Source of the DNA: Nocardioides albidus
GTDB taxonomy: Bacteria; Actinomycetota; Actinomycetes; Propionibacteriales; Nocardioidaceae
Direction: 5' to 3'
DNA length: 61,750 bases
Assembly: GCF_006335005.1 (NCBI RefSeq)
Contig: NZ_VDMP01000013.1
Coordinates: 49,017-110,766 of the forward strand
A program made the position numbers and the translations under genes. The notes beneath the pieces were generated by a model, which worked only from the letters and a program-made list of their open reading frames with translations, was not told the DNA's origin and made no database searches. Positions 25,257-34,392 of this stretch are shown one piece after another (position 1 is the first letter of the stretch; every line of letters starts with the position of its first letter).

Positions 25257-27983
25257 TCACTTCGTCTTGAAGTGCGCCTCTCCCAGCAGGGACGCACCGT
25301 CGAGGGTGGTCACGCTCACCTTGTAGCAGACGCCCGCACCGGCCGGGGTCTTCCAGTTCTGGATGAACTGGCCGCCCGTGGTGTCGTAGCGCAGCGCCGT
25401 CGCGCCCGCGTTGGAGACGGTCTCGACCGCGTCCTCGGCGCCGGTCGAGCAACTCTCCCTGACCACCACGACCGACGGCACGGCCGAGCCGGCCGGGGTG
25501 GTGATGACCGAGAGGCTGGTCTGCTCGACGCTGCCCTCGAACACCTCGAACTTCAGCGGCACCGTGCTGCCCGCCTTCACCGTGTTCCACACCCGTGCGG
25601 CGCCGACCGGGGTCATGTCCGCCGGCGCCGAGAAGCCCTGGAGGCTCCACTTGGCGGTGATCCTCGCCTTGGCGCTCGACGTGAGGACCGCCGAGGCGAG
25701 GCTGTAGTTGCCGGCGTCTGCGCCGCTCAGCTCGAAGCTGCCCCGGACGTCCCAGCTGCCCATCAGCGCCGTCGGCGTGCCGTCGGCCTTGACGAAGTCG
25801 AGCGTGGTGCCGTCCTTGACCACGACGGCCACCGTGTCGCCCGCGACGGCGTCGGAGAGGTCGCTGCCGGCCAGGGTCGCGGTCGCCGTACCGTCCCAGA
25901 CCTTGTCGTTCGCGGTGAAGCTGCCGGTGACCGGACGCGCGGTGATGTCGGCCGCCGAGGAGAGCGTCGCGGCGTTGGCCAGGACGTAGTTGGCCGCGCC
26001 CGCTCCGGTGAGCGTCGCCGTGCCGGTGACCGGCTTGTCGTCGCCGACGTTCTCGTCGGCGAAGCGGGCATCGGTGATCGTCAGGTCGATGTCGCCCTCG
26101 ATCGGTCCGGAGTCGGGGATGCCGACGACCGCCGCCAGGGCGGTGCCCGTGACCGTGGCGTCGGCGTTGCCGTCGTACACCTTGTCGTCGACCGTGAAGG
26201 ATCCGTCGACGTTGCGGGCGGTGATGCTCGCCGCGTCGGTCACGGTCGTGCCGGACAGGACGTAGTTGCCCGCGTCGTCGCCGACCAGCGCGATGGTGGC
26301 GGTCACCGTGATGTCGGCGCCGATGCCGGCCTGCGCGAAGGACGCGCCCGTCACCTCGATCGCGACCTGGTCGCTGCCGACCTTGCCGGCGAGCGCCAGC
26401 GGGGTGACCGCGGTGGCGGCCGTCGTGGCGTCGTAGACCTTGTCGCCGGCCTGGATCTCGCCGGTGAGCACCTTGGGCGCGATGACGGCGTCGTCCGTCC
26501 CGACACCGGTGAGGACGTAGTTGGCCCGGTCCTCGCCGGTCAGGGTGCAGCCGGAGGCGGTCGCGGTGCGGGGGCCGGCGTCGTCGCTGTCGAAGCTCGC
26601 GCCGTCGCAGGCCAGCGCGACGTCGTCGCCGTCGACCACGTCGGTGAGCCCGGCGGACGTGATGGTGGCCGTGGCGAAGCCGTCGTACTCCTTGTCGGAC
26701 ACGACGATCGATCCGGTCACCGCTCGCTGCGCGATGACCATGGTGGCTGTGGTCGATCCCTCGTAGTCGGCGTTGTCCAGGGTCGCGGTCACGTCGTAGT
26801 CGCCCGCGGCGGTGGGGGCGACCACGTCGGAGCCCGCCTGCCGGTAGCCGATCGTGACGGTCGCGAGGTCGGCCGGGCTGGTCGTGGCGCTCGCCTGCTT
26901 CGCGGTGCCGTCGTAGACGTGGGACAGGCCGCCGAGCGTCACGGTCGCTGTCGCCTTGGCGATCGAGAACGTGCGAGTCTCGGACGGCGCGGCGAGGTGG
27001 TCGGCGTCGCCGGCCTGCGCCGCGGTCACGCTGCAGGTCCCGGCGCCGGTGATCGACAGGGTGCTGCCGCTGACCGAGCAGGCGCCCGTCGTCGAGTAGG
27101 ACACGGCCAGGCCCGAGCTCGCCGTGGCGGTGAGGGTCACGTCCGGGTCGCCGTACACCTTGGCGGGGAGGACGCCGAAGCTGATCGTCTGCCCGGCGCG
27201 GGCGACCGTGAAGGACCGGGTGACCGGGTCCGCGGCCGAGTAGCCCGCGCCGCCGGCCTGCTCGGCGACGATGGTGCAGGTGCCGGCGGCGGTGAGGGTG
27301 ATGGTCGTGCCGCTGCTCTCGCAGGCGCCCGACGCCATGAAGGTGACCGGCTGGCCGGAGGCGCCGCCGGTCGCGTCGACCGTGAACGGTTCGTCGCCGA
27401 AGGTGCGGTCGGGGGGCTGCGGGAAGTCGATGGTCTGGGTGGCCTGAGCGACCTTCACCGTCGCCGAGACATCCGGTCCGGAGCTGAGCCCGGCGCCCTC
27501 GCCCTTGTTGTTCTTGCACGATGAGGCCGTCCACAGCCGCGGTCCGGCCGGGGTCTGCGCGACGGCCGCCTGGACCCGCACCTGGAGGTGCTGGGAGGAG
27601 CCGAGGTTGTCGTCCTTGCTGGCCGCCTCGAAGGCGAGCCGGCCACTGCCGTCGATCTGGGCACTCCAGACTCCGGGGGCGTCCTCGTCGATGGCTCCGA
27701 CCACACTCGGGGAGGCGAACGATGCCGGCAGGAGGATCCGGACGGATGACACGTCGGGGTAGGTCGCGCTCCCGTCGATCCTGACGGTGAACGTCTGGAG
27801 GCCGGGGAGGACGGTGTCCGGCTCGGCCGCCGAGACGGGAGTCAGCGGGGTGACCGACAGCCCGAAGGCGGTGGCCGCGTGCGCTGCGGGCGGCTGGAGC
27901 ACGGTCAGCCCGGAGAGGGCGACCGCGGCCGTGAGCACGGCCGCTGTGGACGGCCGGCGGAGGCTCGAGCGTAGGAACTTCAT
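25257..27983 (-). CDS. Large secreted protein with MBG/YDG repeats and PxKF-like end
   Basis: 908 residues. Signal peptide of about 37 residues (hydrophobic core AAVLTAAVALSGLTVL, AHA-A site). Two Ig-like repeats follow, each with a Cys pair around SSGTT/SVSGS, then one MBG-type repeat (SHVYDGTAKQASATTSPAD). After that come four YDG repeats starting near DKEYDG, DKVYDATT, DKVYDGNAD and DKVWDGTAT. The C-terminal segment TVKAGSTVPLKFEVFEGS with QNWKTPAGAGVCYKVSV resembles PxKF domains. There is no LPXTG anchor, so it is released or held by other means. A surface or matrix role is likely. A 245-base leader region upstream shows no gene. It splits the cob genes cobS and cobU. Confidence 0.87.
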   Translation of the reverse strand: MKFLRSSLRRPSTAAVLTAAVALSGLTVLQPPAAHAATAFGLSVTPLTPVSAAEPDTVLPGLQTFTVRIDGSATYPDVSSVRILLPASFASPSVVGAIDEDAPGVWSAQIDGSGRLAFEAASKDDNLGSSQHLQVRVQAAVAQTPAGPRLWTASSCKNNKGEGAGLSSGPDVSATVKVAQATQTIDFPQPPDRTFGDEPFTVDATGGASGQPVTFMASGACESSGTTITLTAAGTCTIVAEQAGGAGYSAADPVTRSFTVARAGQTISFGVLPAKVYGDPDVTLTATASSGLAVSYSTTGACSVSGSTLSITGAGTCSVTAAQAGDADHLAAPSETRTFSIAKATATVTLGGLSHVYDGTAKQASATTSPADLATVTIGYRQAGSDVVAPTAAGDYDVTATLDNADYEGSTTATMVIAQRAVTGSIVVSDKEYDGFATATITSAGLTDVVDGDDVALACDGASFDSDDAGPRTATASGCTLTGEDRANYVLTGVGTDDAVIAPKVLTGEIQAGDKVYDATTAATAVTPLALAGKVGSDQVAIEVTGASFAQAGIGADITVTATIALVGDDAGNYVLSGTTVTDAASITARNVDGSFTVDDKVYDGNADATVTGTALAAVVGIPDSGPIEGDIDLTITDARFADENVGDDKPVTGTATLTGAGAANYVLANAATLSSAADITARPVTGSFTANDKVWDGTATATLAGSDLSDAVAGDTVAVVVKDGTTLDFVKADGTPTALMGSWDVRGSFELSGADAGNYSLASAVLTSSAKARITAKWSLQGFSAPADMTPVGAARVWNTVKAGSTVPLKFEVFEGSVEQTSLSVITTPAGSAVPSVVVVRESCSTGAEDAVETVSNAGATALRYDTTGGQFIQNWKTPAGAGVCYKVSVTTLDGASLLGEAHFKTK

Positions 27984-28228
27984 GGGGGGTCCGATCGTCG
28001 GTGGCTGCGAGGCACGACGGATCCGGAGCTGTCGTCCGGCACGGGTGCTTCCGACCGGGCAACGACCCCCGAGGGCCCGCGACGCGGGCGTTCCGGACAG
28101 TCACCAGAACGCTAGCCGACCGGCTCGGACGAGCTGGGCGTTTTCCGACAACTCGGGCCATGCCGACCAGGATCTTGTCCTTCCCCGGTCCCGGATCGTC
28201 TCGGCGAGCCCTTGGCCTCAAGGCCGCG

Positions 28229-28759
28229 TCACAGCCGCAGGACGCGCCCCGCGATGACCAGGTGAACCTCGTCGCAGGCCTCGGCGACCCGCTGGTTGAT
28301 CGTGCCGAGCAGGTCGCGGAACAGGCGCGCGGAGCGGTGCTCGGGCACGACGCCGAGGCCGACCTCGTTCGTCACGAGCACCACCCGCTCCCCCGTCGTG
28401 CGTAGCGCGGCCAGGATCCCGTCGAGCCGGTCCAGCACGTGCGCCTCGACCTCCTCGACCGGGGCCTCCCACAGCCCGGCGTCGTCGATCACGCCGGTGA
28501 GCCAGGTGCCGAGACAGTCGACGAGCACCGGTGCGGACGCGACCGCGAGCACCCGGGCGATGTCGCGGGTCTCCTCGGTCGACCAGGTCGCCGGGCGGCG
28601 GGCGCGGTGGGCGTCGATGCGCGCGGCCCAGTCGGCGTCGTCGTACGCAGGCCCGGCCGCGACATAGGTGACGGTGGGGGCGGCGGCGAGCAGGGACTCG
28701 GCGTGGCGGGACTTGCCGGAGCGCACGCCCCCGGTGACGAGGACCTTCGCGGGGCTCAC
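28229..28759 (-). CDS. cobU: Adenosylcobinamide kinase / adenosylcobinamide-phosphate guanylyltransferase
   Basis: 176 residues from GTG 28759, overlapping the stop of the RNB nuclease gene. The bifunctional enzyme phosphorylates adenosylcobinamide and attaches GMP (cobP in the Pseudomonas scheme). P-loop LVTGGVRSGKSRHAE at the start, then VDCLGTWLTG and VTNEVGLGVVPE, all family motifs. The guanylylated histidine would lie in the segment after AGPAYDDADWAARIDAHRARR. Physically separated from cobT-cobS by the YDG-repeat gene but in the same pathway stage. Confidence 0.96.
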   Translation of the reverse strand: MSPAKVLVTGGVRSGKSRHAESLLAAAPTVTYVAAGPAYDDADWAARIDAHRARRPATWSTEETRDIARVLAVASAPVLVDCLGTWLTGVIDDAGLWEAPVEEVEAHVLDRLDGILAALRTTGERVVLVTNEVGLGVVPEHRSARLFRDLLGTINQRVAEACDEVHLVIAGRVLRL

Positions 28760-30210
28760 GGGAGCGTGAAGGCGACCTTGCGCGCCGCGATGTCGGCGGT
28801 GGCGAGGGTGACCCGCACGTCCTCGCCGAGCGGGAGCGCCTGTGCGGAGGTCACCGGCGCCTCGACGCCGACCTCGGCGAGCATGACGACCCCCGACCTC
28901 CCGTCGTTCTCGTGCACGCTGGTGACGACGCCGTCGAACGTCTCGCCGACCCGGTCGGCGAGGATCGCGGCCTCGATCAGGTCGAGGACGGCCCGCTCGT
29001 AGGCACCCGCTCGGCGCGCGGAGTCCTGCAGGGTCTTCGGGAGGCCGGGCAGCGCGGCGCTGACCCAGTCGGGGACGGGCGTGCCCGCGCAGATCGCGAG
29101 GCAGACCTCACCGACGTACCGGTCGCCGAGGCGACGCAGCGGGGCGGTGACGTGGGCGTACTCGGCGGCGATGGCGGAGTGGCGGGTCTGCTCGGGCAGC
29201 TCGCCGTCGAAGGCGGCGTACCCGCTGCCGCGCAGGAGCCGGGTGCAGGCGACGACCATCGCCTGGTGCTGGGAGACCGACGGGTCGAGCGAGCGGATGA
29301 ACGCGGGATAGTCCATGTCCTCGGGCCAGTCGATGCGCAGCCCCTTCGCGACCCGGCGCAGCCGCGCCACGTCGCGCGGGTCGGCGGGCGGGAGGGTGCG
29401 GAGCATGCCGACCTTCGCCTCGACCATGAGCGAGGCGGCGCTCATGCCGGTGAGCAGGGAGATCTGGGCGTTCCAGAGCTCGACGGGCAGCTGCTGGCGG
29501 AACACCAGCCGGAAGCCGCCGTCGGTCTCGTCGACCTCCTGCTCCGGCAGCGGCAGGGAGACGCCGCCGCGAGCGACCTCCTGCTTCTCGCGCAGCCTGC
29601 CGACCTCGCGGAGCAGCTCGAGCACCTCGGTCCCCTTCGTCGGCTCGCCGGCGGACCGTGCGTCGAGCGCCTTCTGCGCGTCGACGTACGACCACCGGGC
29701 CATCGAGCGCACCCTTGCCCGCTCGACGCGTACGTCGGTGGGGGTGCCCTCCGCGTCCAGCGTGATCGTCCACAGCAGGGCCGGCCGGACCTGGTCGGGC
29801 AACAGGGACGCCGCGCCCTCCGAGAGCTCCGGGGGGTGGAGCGGGATCCGCGTGCCGGCGCCGTAGAGCGTCTCGCCCCGCTTGTTGGCCTCCAGGTCGA
29901 CCGGGTCGCCCGGCGTGACGAACGCGGCGACGTCGGCGATCGCGTAGTGGACGACGTAGCCGTCCGCTCCGGAGCGCTCGATGTGGAGGGCCTGGTCGAG
30001 GTCCATCGAGCCCTCGGGGTCGATGGTGAGGAACGGGATGTCCGTGCGGTCCAGGTCGGGGAGGACCACGTCGGCCGCGGCGCGCTCGGCAGCCGCCGTC
30101 ACCTCGGCGGGGAACTCGCCGGGGAGCTCGAGCTCGGCGGCGATCGCCGCCAGGCCCTCCTGGATCTCCGGGGAGCTCGCCCTGACCCGGACCACGAGAT
30201 TGCTCGGCAT
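28756..30210 (-). CDS. RNB-domain 3'-5' exoribonuclease (RNase II/R family)
   Basis: 484 residues from ATG 30210; a longer frame upstream overlaps the yaaA gene on the other strand and is not supported. The RNB catalytic motif is TIDPEGSMDLDQALHIER, with its metal-binding aspartates, followed by YVVHYAIADVAAFV. Later motifs are GETLYGAGTRIPLHP and QTRHSAIAAEYAHVTAPLRR. It lacks the N-terminal cold-shock domains of RNase R and most of the C-terminal S1 domain, so it is a short actinobacterial form. It degrades RNA from the 3' end in the cytoplasm. Confidence 0.93.
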   Translation of the reverse strand: MPSNLVVRVRASSPEIQEGLAAIAAELELPGEFPAEVTAAAERAAADVVLPDLDRTDIPFLTIDPEGSMDLDQALHIERSGADGYVVHYAIADVAAFVTPGDPVDLEANKRGETLYGAGTRIPLHPPELSEGAASLLPDQVRPALLWTITLDAEGTPTDVRVERARVRSMARWSYVDAQKALDARSAGEPTKGTEVLELLREVGRLREKQEVARGGVSLPLPEQEVDETDGGFRLVFRQQLPVELWNAQISLLTGMSAASLMVEAKVGMLRTLPPADPRDVARLRRVAKGLRIDWPEDMDYPAFIRSLDPSVSQHQAMVVACTRLLRGSGYAAFDGELPEQTRHSAIAAEYAHVTAPLRRLGDRYVGEVCLAICAGTPVPDWVSAALPGLPKTLQDSARRAGAYERAVLDLIEAAILADRVGETFDGVVTSVHENDGRSGVVMLAEVGVEAPVTSAQALPLGEDVRVTLATADIAARKVAFTLP

Positions 30211-30234
30211 GGCCTCGACCCTATCGTTGGCGCC

Positions 30235-31014
30235 GTGCTGATCCTCCTGCCGCCGAGCGAGGGCAAGGCCGTTCCCCGGCGCGGCCAGCCGCTCGACCTC
30301 GACGCCCTGTCCTCGCCCGCGCTCACCGACGCGCGACGCGACGTGCTCGACGCTCTGGTCGCGCTCTGCCGCGACGACCAGGCGAAGGCGGCGGAGGTGC
30401 TGGGCCTGTCCCCCGGCCAGGCCGACCTGGTCCAGCGCAACGCCGCGCTGACCGCCGCACCGACCGCGCGGGCGGACCGGATCTACACCGGCGTCCTGTA
30501 CGACGCCCTCGACGTCGCCACCCTGTCGGCCGCGGCCAAGCGGCGCGCCACCGCGCGGGTCGCGGTCGCCTCCAGCCTGTTCGGGATGGTCCGGCTCGCC
30601 GACCGGATCCCGTCGTACCGCCTCTCCGGCGACGCGTCCCTCCCCCGGCTCGGCCCGGTCGCGGCGGTGTGGCGCGAGGCGCTGCCGTCGGTCATGACGG
30701 AGGCGCTGGGCCGCGGGCTGCTCGTGGACCTGCGCTCGGGGATGTACGCCGGCTTCTGGAGGCCCGGGCCGGACCTGGCCCGGCGGGTCGCGACGGTGCG
30801 CGTCCTGCACGAGCACAACGGCACCCGCAAGGTGGTCAGCCACTTCAACAAGGCGACCAAGGGCCGGATCGTGCGTGCCCTCCTCGAGGACGGCGCGGAT
30901 CCGCGCACCCCGGCCGCCCTGGCCGAGGTGCTCGAACGGCTCGGCTGGACCGTCGAGGTCGGGGCGCCCGGCAAGGCGGGCACGCAGCTCGACGTGGTCG
31001 TCAGCGAGCTCTGA
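30235..31014 (+). CDS. yaaA: YaaA-family peroxide stress protein
   Basis: 259 residues from GTG 30235. The start LILLPPSEGKAVPRRG is the family hallmark, followed by YTGVLYDALDVATLS, ASSLFGMVRLADRIPSYRLS, VVDLRSG-like LLVDLRSGMYAGFW and HFNKATKGRIVRAL. Family members limit iron-driven DNA damage under peroxide and have a helix-hairpin DNA-binding fold. It diverges from the RNB nuclease gene 24 bases away and converges with the RNase H gene, whose stop is 3 bases downstream. Confidence 0.93.
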   Translation: MLILLPPSEGKAVPRRGQPLDLDALSSPALTDARRDVLDALVALCRDDQAKAAEVLGLSPGQADLVQRNAALTAAPTARADRIYTGVLYDALDVATLSAAAKRRATARVAVASSLFGMVRLADRIPSYRLSGDASLPRLGPVAAVWREALPSVMTEALGRGLLVDLRSGMYAGFWRPGPDLARRVATVRVLHEHNGTRKVVSHFNKATKGRIVRALLEDGADPRTPAALAEVLERLGWTVEVGAPGKAGTQLDVVVSEL

Positions 31015-31017
31015 GCG

Positions 31018-32190
31018 TCACCAGCGGCCGGTGTCGCGCAGGGTGCGCCGGCCGGGCGCGAGCGCGTTGAAGAACCGCATCGAGCCCTTCTGCTCGCCGG
31101 TGCGCGGGTCGGCGTAGAACGCGAGGACCGAGACCGCCGCGGGCGCGAGCTCCATCCGGAACAGCGTCTCCAGCGGGGCGTCGAGGGCGTGGGCGACGAG
31201 GGTCTTGATCGGCGTCACGTGACTGACCAGGACGACGGTCCGGCCCGCATGGTCGTCGAGCAACCGGGCCAGACCGGCCAGCACCCGCTCCTGCACGGTC
31301 ACGAACGACTCGCCGCCCGGCGGTGGTGCGGCCATGTCGGAGAACCATGCGTCGAGGCGCTCCTTGTCGCGCTCGGCGACCTCGGTGAAGCTCAGCCCGT
31401 CCCACTCGCCGAACTCCATCTCGGCGAAGGCAGGCTCCTCCTCGACGGCCAGGTCCAGGGAGGCGGCGATGATGTCGGCGGTCTCGCGGGTACGCCGCAC
31501 GGGCGAGGCCACGACGACGTCGACGCTGCCCTTCAGCTCGGTGAGCCACTGCGCCACCTCGGCGGCCTGGGCCCGGCCCTCGTCGGAGAGCGGCGGGTTG
31601 TCGCCGCCGAGCCCGCCGGAGAAGCGGCGGCCGGTGGTGTGGGCGGTCACGCCGTGGCGGACCAGCACGATCGTGGTCGGCTGCCCGGGCCCGAAGGACG
31701 GCGACTCCGCCTCCTCGACCGCGGAGTCCGGCTCGTCGGCCACCTGGTCGCCCGGGACGCTGACGCCGGACCGCCTGCCGTCGAGGGCCTCGTTGGCGAG
31801 CCGGTCCGCGTGGGAGTTGTCGGCGCGCGGCACCCAGGTGTACGTCGTACCGGCGGGCGCGATCTCGCGTGCCTGCGCCGCGAGCACGGCCATGTCGGGA
31901 TGCTTGATCCGCCAGCGCCCCGACATCTGCTCGACGACCAGCTTGGAGTCCATCCGCACCTCGACCCGGGCGCCGGGCGCGAAGTCGGCGGCGAGCTTGA
32001 GCCCGGCGACGAGACCGGAGTACTCCGCGACGTTGTTGGTCGCCACGCCGAGGGTGCGCGCGTCCTCGGCGAGCACGGCACCGGTGGCCGCGTCCCGCAG
32101 CAGGGCGCCGTACGCCGCGGGCCCCGGGTTGCCGCGGGAGCCGCCGTCGGCCTCGACGACGACCCGCTCCGGGCCGCTCCGAGCGGTCAC
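31018..32190 (-). CDS. Bifunctional RNase HI / histidine phosphatase (alpha-ribazole phosphatase-like)
   Basis: 390 residues from GTG 32190. The N-terminal RNase H domain has VVEADGGSRGNPGPAAYG, the acidic residue in NVAEYSGLVAGL, and RMDSKLVVEQMSGRW. After an acidic linker, the C-terminal histidine-phosphatase domain has IVLVRHGVTAHTTGRRFSGG, PLSDEGRAQA, and ASPVRRTRETA. This fusion is characteristic of actinobacteria (Rv2228c type). The phosphatase half resembles CobC alpha-ribazole phosphatase, which would supply alpha-ribazole for CobS, fitting the B12 neighbourhood. The start overlaps the stop of the zinc-ribbon gene. Confidence 0.93.
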   Translation of the reverse strand: MTARSGPERVVVEADGGSRGNPGPAAYGALLRDAATGAVLAEDARTLGVATNNVAEYSGLVAGLKLAADFAPGARVEVRMDSKLVVEQMSGRWRIKHPDMAVLAAQAREIAPAGTTYTWVPRADNSHADRLANEALDGRRSGVSVPGDQVADEPDSAVEEAESPSFGPGQPTTIVLVRHGVTAHTTGRRFSGGLGGDNPPLSDEGRAQAAEVAQWLTELKGSVDVVVASPVRRTRETADIIAASLDLAVEEEPAFAEMEFGEWDGLSFTEVAERDKERLDAWFSDMAAPPPGGESFVTVQERVLAGLARLLDDHAGRTVVLVSHVTPIKTLVAHALDAPLETLFRMELAPAAVSVLAFYADPRTGEQKGSMRFFNALAPGRRTLRDTGRW

Positions 32191-32930
32191 AGCCCGCTCT
32201 CGGGCGTGCGGACCAGGATCCGCTGGCACTCCTCGTGGCGCAGCACGGTGTCGGCCGGGGTGGCGCGGATCTCCGCGAGCTCGCCCGCGTCGAGGCTGAG
32301 CTGACAGCCGCTGCACTGGCGCGCGCGCAGGGCGCCGACGCCGATGCCGCCCTTGTTGGCGCGCAGCTTCTCGTAGAGCGCGACGAGGTCGTCGGGGATC
32401 TCGGCGACGATCGCCGCGCGGCCCGCGGACACCTCGGCGATCTGTGCGTCGAGGGCGCCGACCTTCTCGTCGCGGGCGGTGGTGAGCGTGCCGAGGCGGG
32501 CGTCGAGGTCGTCGATCGCCGAGGTCAGCTCGGCCAGCGCGGACTGCGCCTCCTCGAGCTGCTCCATCACCTCCAGCTCCTCGTCCTCGAGGGTGGAGAT
32601 GCGCCGCTCCAGCGATGCCAGCTCGTGCTGCATCCGCTCCAGGGCCTTGGGGTCGGCGATGGCACCGGAGTCCATCCGCTCACGGTCGCGGGTGCGACGG
32701 GCCTTGACCTGCTCCACGTCGGCGTCGGCCTTGGCCTGGGCGGCGGCGAGGTCGTCGACCACGATGCGCTGGTCGCGCAGCCGGCCGTCGACGTCGACCC
32801 GCTTGCCGAGCAGCTCCTTGATCTCCGCGGCCTCGGCCGGGTTGTTGCGCTGGTGGCGCAGGTGGTCGACCTGGGCGTCGAGGGCCTGCAGGTCGAGCAG
32901 GCGGAGCTGGGCGGCGGGATCGGCGTTCAC
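32187..32930 (-). CDS. Coiled-coil protein with C-terminal zinc ribbon
   Basis: 247 residues. The first 180 residues are a continuous coiled coil rich in Glu, Arg and Ala (for example LASLERRISTLEDEELEVME). The end folds as a zinc ribbon with CSGC and HEEC pairs about 29 residues apart. It is the Rv2229c type, always found with the RNase H fusion and Nif3-like genes in actinobacteria. It may bind nucleic acid or protein; the precise job is unknown. It overlaps the RNase H fusion gene by 4 bases and follows the Nif3-like gene by 25 bases. Confidence 0.92.
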   Translation of the reverse strand: MNADPAAQLRLLDLQALDAQVDHLRHQRNNPAEAAEIKELLGKRVDVDGRLRDQRIVVDDLAAAQAKADADVEQVKARRTRDRERMDSGAIADPKALERMQHELASLERRISTLEDEELEVMEQLEEAQSALAELTSAIDDLDARLGTLTTARDEKVGALDAQIAEVSAGRAAIVAEIPDDLVALYEKLRANKGGIGVGALRARQCSGCQLSLDAGELAEIRATPADTVLRHEECQRILVRTPESGL

Positions 32931-32955
32931 AGGGACATCCTCACAGGTCGCATTC

Positions 32956-34086
32956 TCACAGGCGCATGGTCCACGGATCGGTGGAGATCGCGCTCACCCG
33001 GGTCTCGACGGCGTCCTCGAGGGACTCGCGCAGGAGCTGGTCGAGCACCGGGAGCCAGGTCCACTCCGCGGCCCAGTGGGCGACGTCGATCAGGGCTGGG
33101 CCGCCCTTCTCGAGGAACTCGGCGGCCGGGTGGTGGCGCAGGTCGCTGGTGACGTAGACGTCCGCCTCGGAGCCGGCGAGCCGGTCGAGCAGGAAGTCGC
33201 CGGCGCCGCCGCACACGGCGACGGTGCGCACCGGGCGCTCGGGGTCGCCGGCGACGCGGACGCCGTGCTGGGTCGCCGGGAGGGCGGCGGAGACGGCCTC
33301 GGCGAAGCCGGCGAGGGTCGTCGGCTCGACCGTGCCGATCCGCCCGGTGCCCGTGCTGGCCAGCTGCGGGTCGGCGAGCTCGACGACGTCGTACGCCGGC
33401 TCCTCGTAGGGATGGGCCGCCAGCAGCGCGCGCACCACCGCGGCCCGGCGTGCGCGCGGGAGGACCACCTCGATGCGCACCTCCTCCACGGTCTCCAGCT
33501 CGCCGACGGTGCCGATCATCGGGTTCGACCCCTCGAGCGGACGGAACCGTCCCTCCCCCGGGGCGCTGGTGAAGGAGGCGAAGTCGTAGTCGCCGATCTT
33601 CCCCGCGCCGGCCTCCGCGACGGCGGCGCGCACCGGGGCGGCGGCGTCCGCGGGGACGAAGACGGTCAGCTTGTCCAGCTCGCCGGAGGGTCCCGTGGGC
33701 GCCGGCACGATGGGGGCGAGGTCCTTCAGCCCGAGCGCGATCGCGAAGGCCTCGGACACCCCGCCGGCGGCCTGGTCGGCGTTGGTGTGGGCGGTCAGCA
33801 GCGCGCAGTCGGCCTTGGCCAGGGTGTGCAGGGTGCGCCCCTTGGGGGTGGTCGTGTCGAACCCGTGGACGCCCTTGAGGAAGAGCGGGTGGTGGACCAG
33901 CAGGAGGTCCGCCTTCCACTCGGCGGCCTCCGCAGCGACCGCGGGACTGGGGTCGACGGCGAGCAGGACCCTCTTGACCTGCTGCTCGGGGTCGCCGTAC
34001 ACGAGCCCGACGGCGTCCCAGCTGTCGGCGGTCGCGGGCGGGTACCAGCCGTGGACCAGGTCGATGACGTCCTTCAGCGCGGGCAT
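32956..34086 (-). CDS. Nif3-like dinuclear metal-centre protein
   Basis: 376 residues from ATG 34086. Nif3/DUF34 fold with metal ligands in LLLVHHPLFLKG, TAHTNADQAAGGV and TSDLRHHPAAEF, and IDVAHWAAEW at the end. A PII-like insert lies in the middle (KIGDYDFASFTSAPGEGRF). Members are thought to be GTP cyclohydrolase-like or metabolite-repair enzymes; the reaction remains unproven. First gene of the conserved three-gene actinobacterial unit. Divergent from cobG; the 306-base space between them holds the cobalamin riboswitch on the other strand. Confidence 0.93.
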   Translation of the reverse strand: MPALKDVIDLVHGWYPPATADSWDAVGLVYGDPEQQVKRVLLAVDPSPAVAAEAAEWKADLLLVHHPLFLKGVHGFDTTTPKGRTLHTLAKADCALLTAHTNADQAAGGVSEAFAIALGLKDLAPIVPAPTGPSGELDKLTVFVPADAAAPVRAAVAEAGAGKIGDYDFASFTSAPGEGRFRPLEGSNPMIGTVGELETVEEVRIEVVLPRARRAAVVRALLAAHPYEEPAYDVVELADPQLASTGTGRIGTVEPTTLAGFAEAVSAALPATQHGVRVAGDPERPVRTVAVCGGAGDFLLDRLAGSEADVYVTSDLRHHPAAEFLEKGGPALIDVAHWAAEWTWLPVLDQLLRESLEDAVETRVSAISTDPWTMRL

Positions 34087-34154
34087 GGCGGTCAGGCTAG
34101 TGGCGAGGTCCAGGCGGAGGGACCGCGGCTCGTCCGGGGGCCCGGCGGTTGCTA

Positions 34155-34326
34155 TGGTGCCGGTGCCAGCGAAGGGAACCCGGTGAGACGCCGGGACTGA
34201 CGCGCAGCGGTGTGGGTGACGGCCGGAGCACTGATCGGCAGGACAGGTCAGAGTCACTGGACCTCGAGGGGTCTGGGAAGACGCTTCGAGCCGGATGATC
34301 CCGAGTCCGAAGACCTGCTGGCCCTT
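34155..34326 (+). promoter_or_regulatory. Cobalamin (adenosylcobalamin) riboswitch upstream of cobG
   Basis: The conserved core is visible in order: GAAGGGAACCCGGTGAGACG, CCGGGACTGACGCGCAGCGG, then the distal B12-box region CCGAAGACCTGCTGGCCC at the 3' end (about 34307-34324), corresponding to the family's AGACCTGCC element. The leader lies between the divergent Nif3-like gene and cobG. High B12 would shut off the long cobG-to-cobC transcript. Boundaries are approximate. Confidence 0.9.
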
Positions 34327-34392
34327 GCGACCATCCGTCGCGAGGTCGACAGGGGGCGATCGCGAGGAGCCCCGGCCTCGAAGGACCCACCG

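Noticed and set aside
24193..28221. A 1342-codon minus-strand frame overlapping cobS and the YDG-repeat gene
   Set aside because: It is out of frame with both the YDG repeats and the signal peptide; composition is Arg/Gly-rich.
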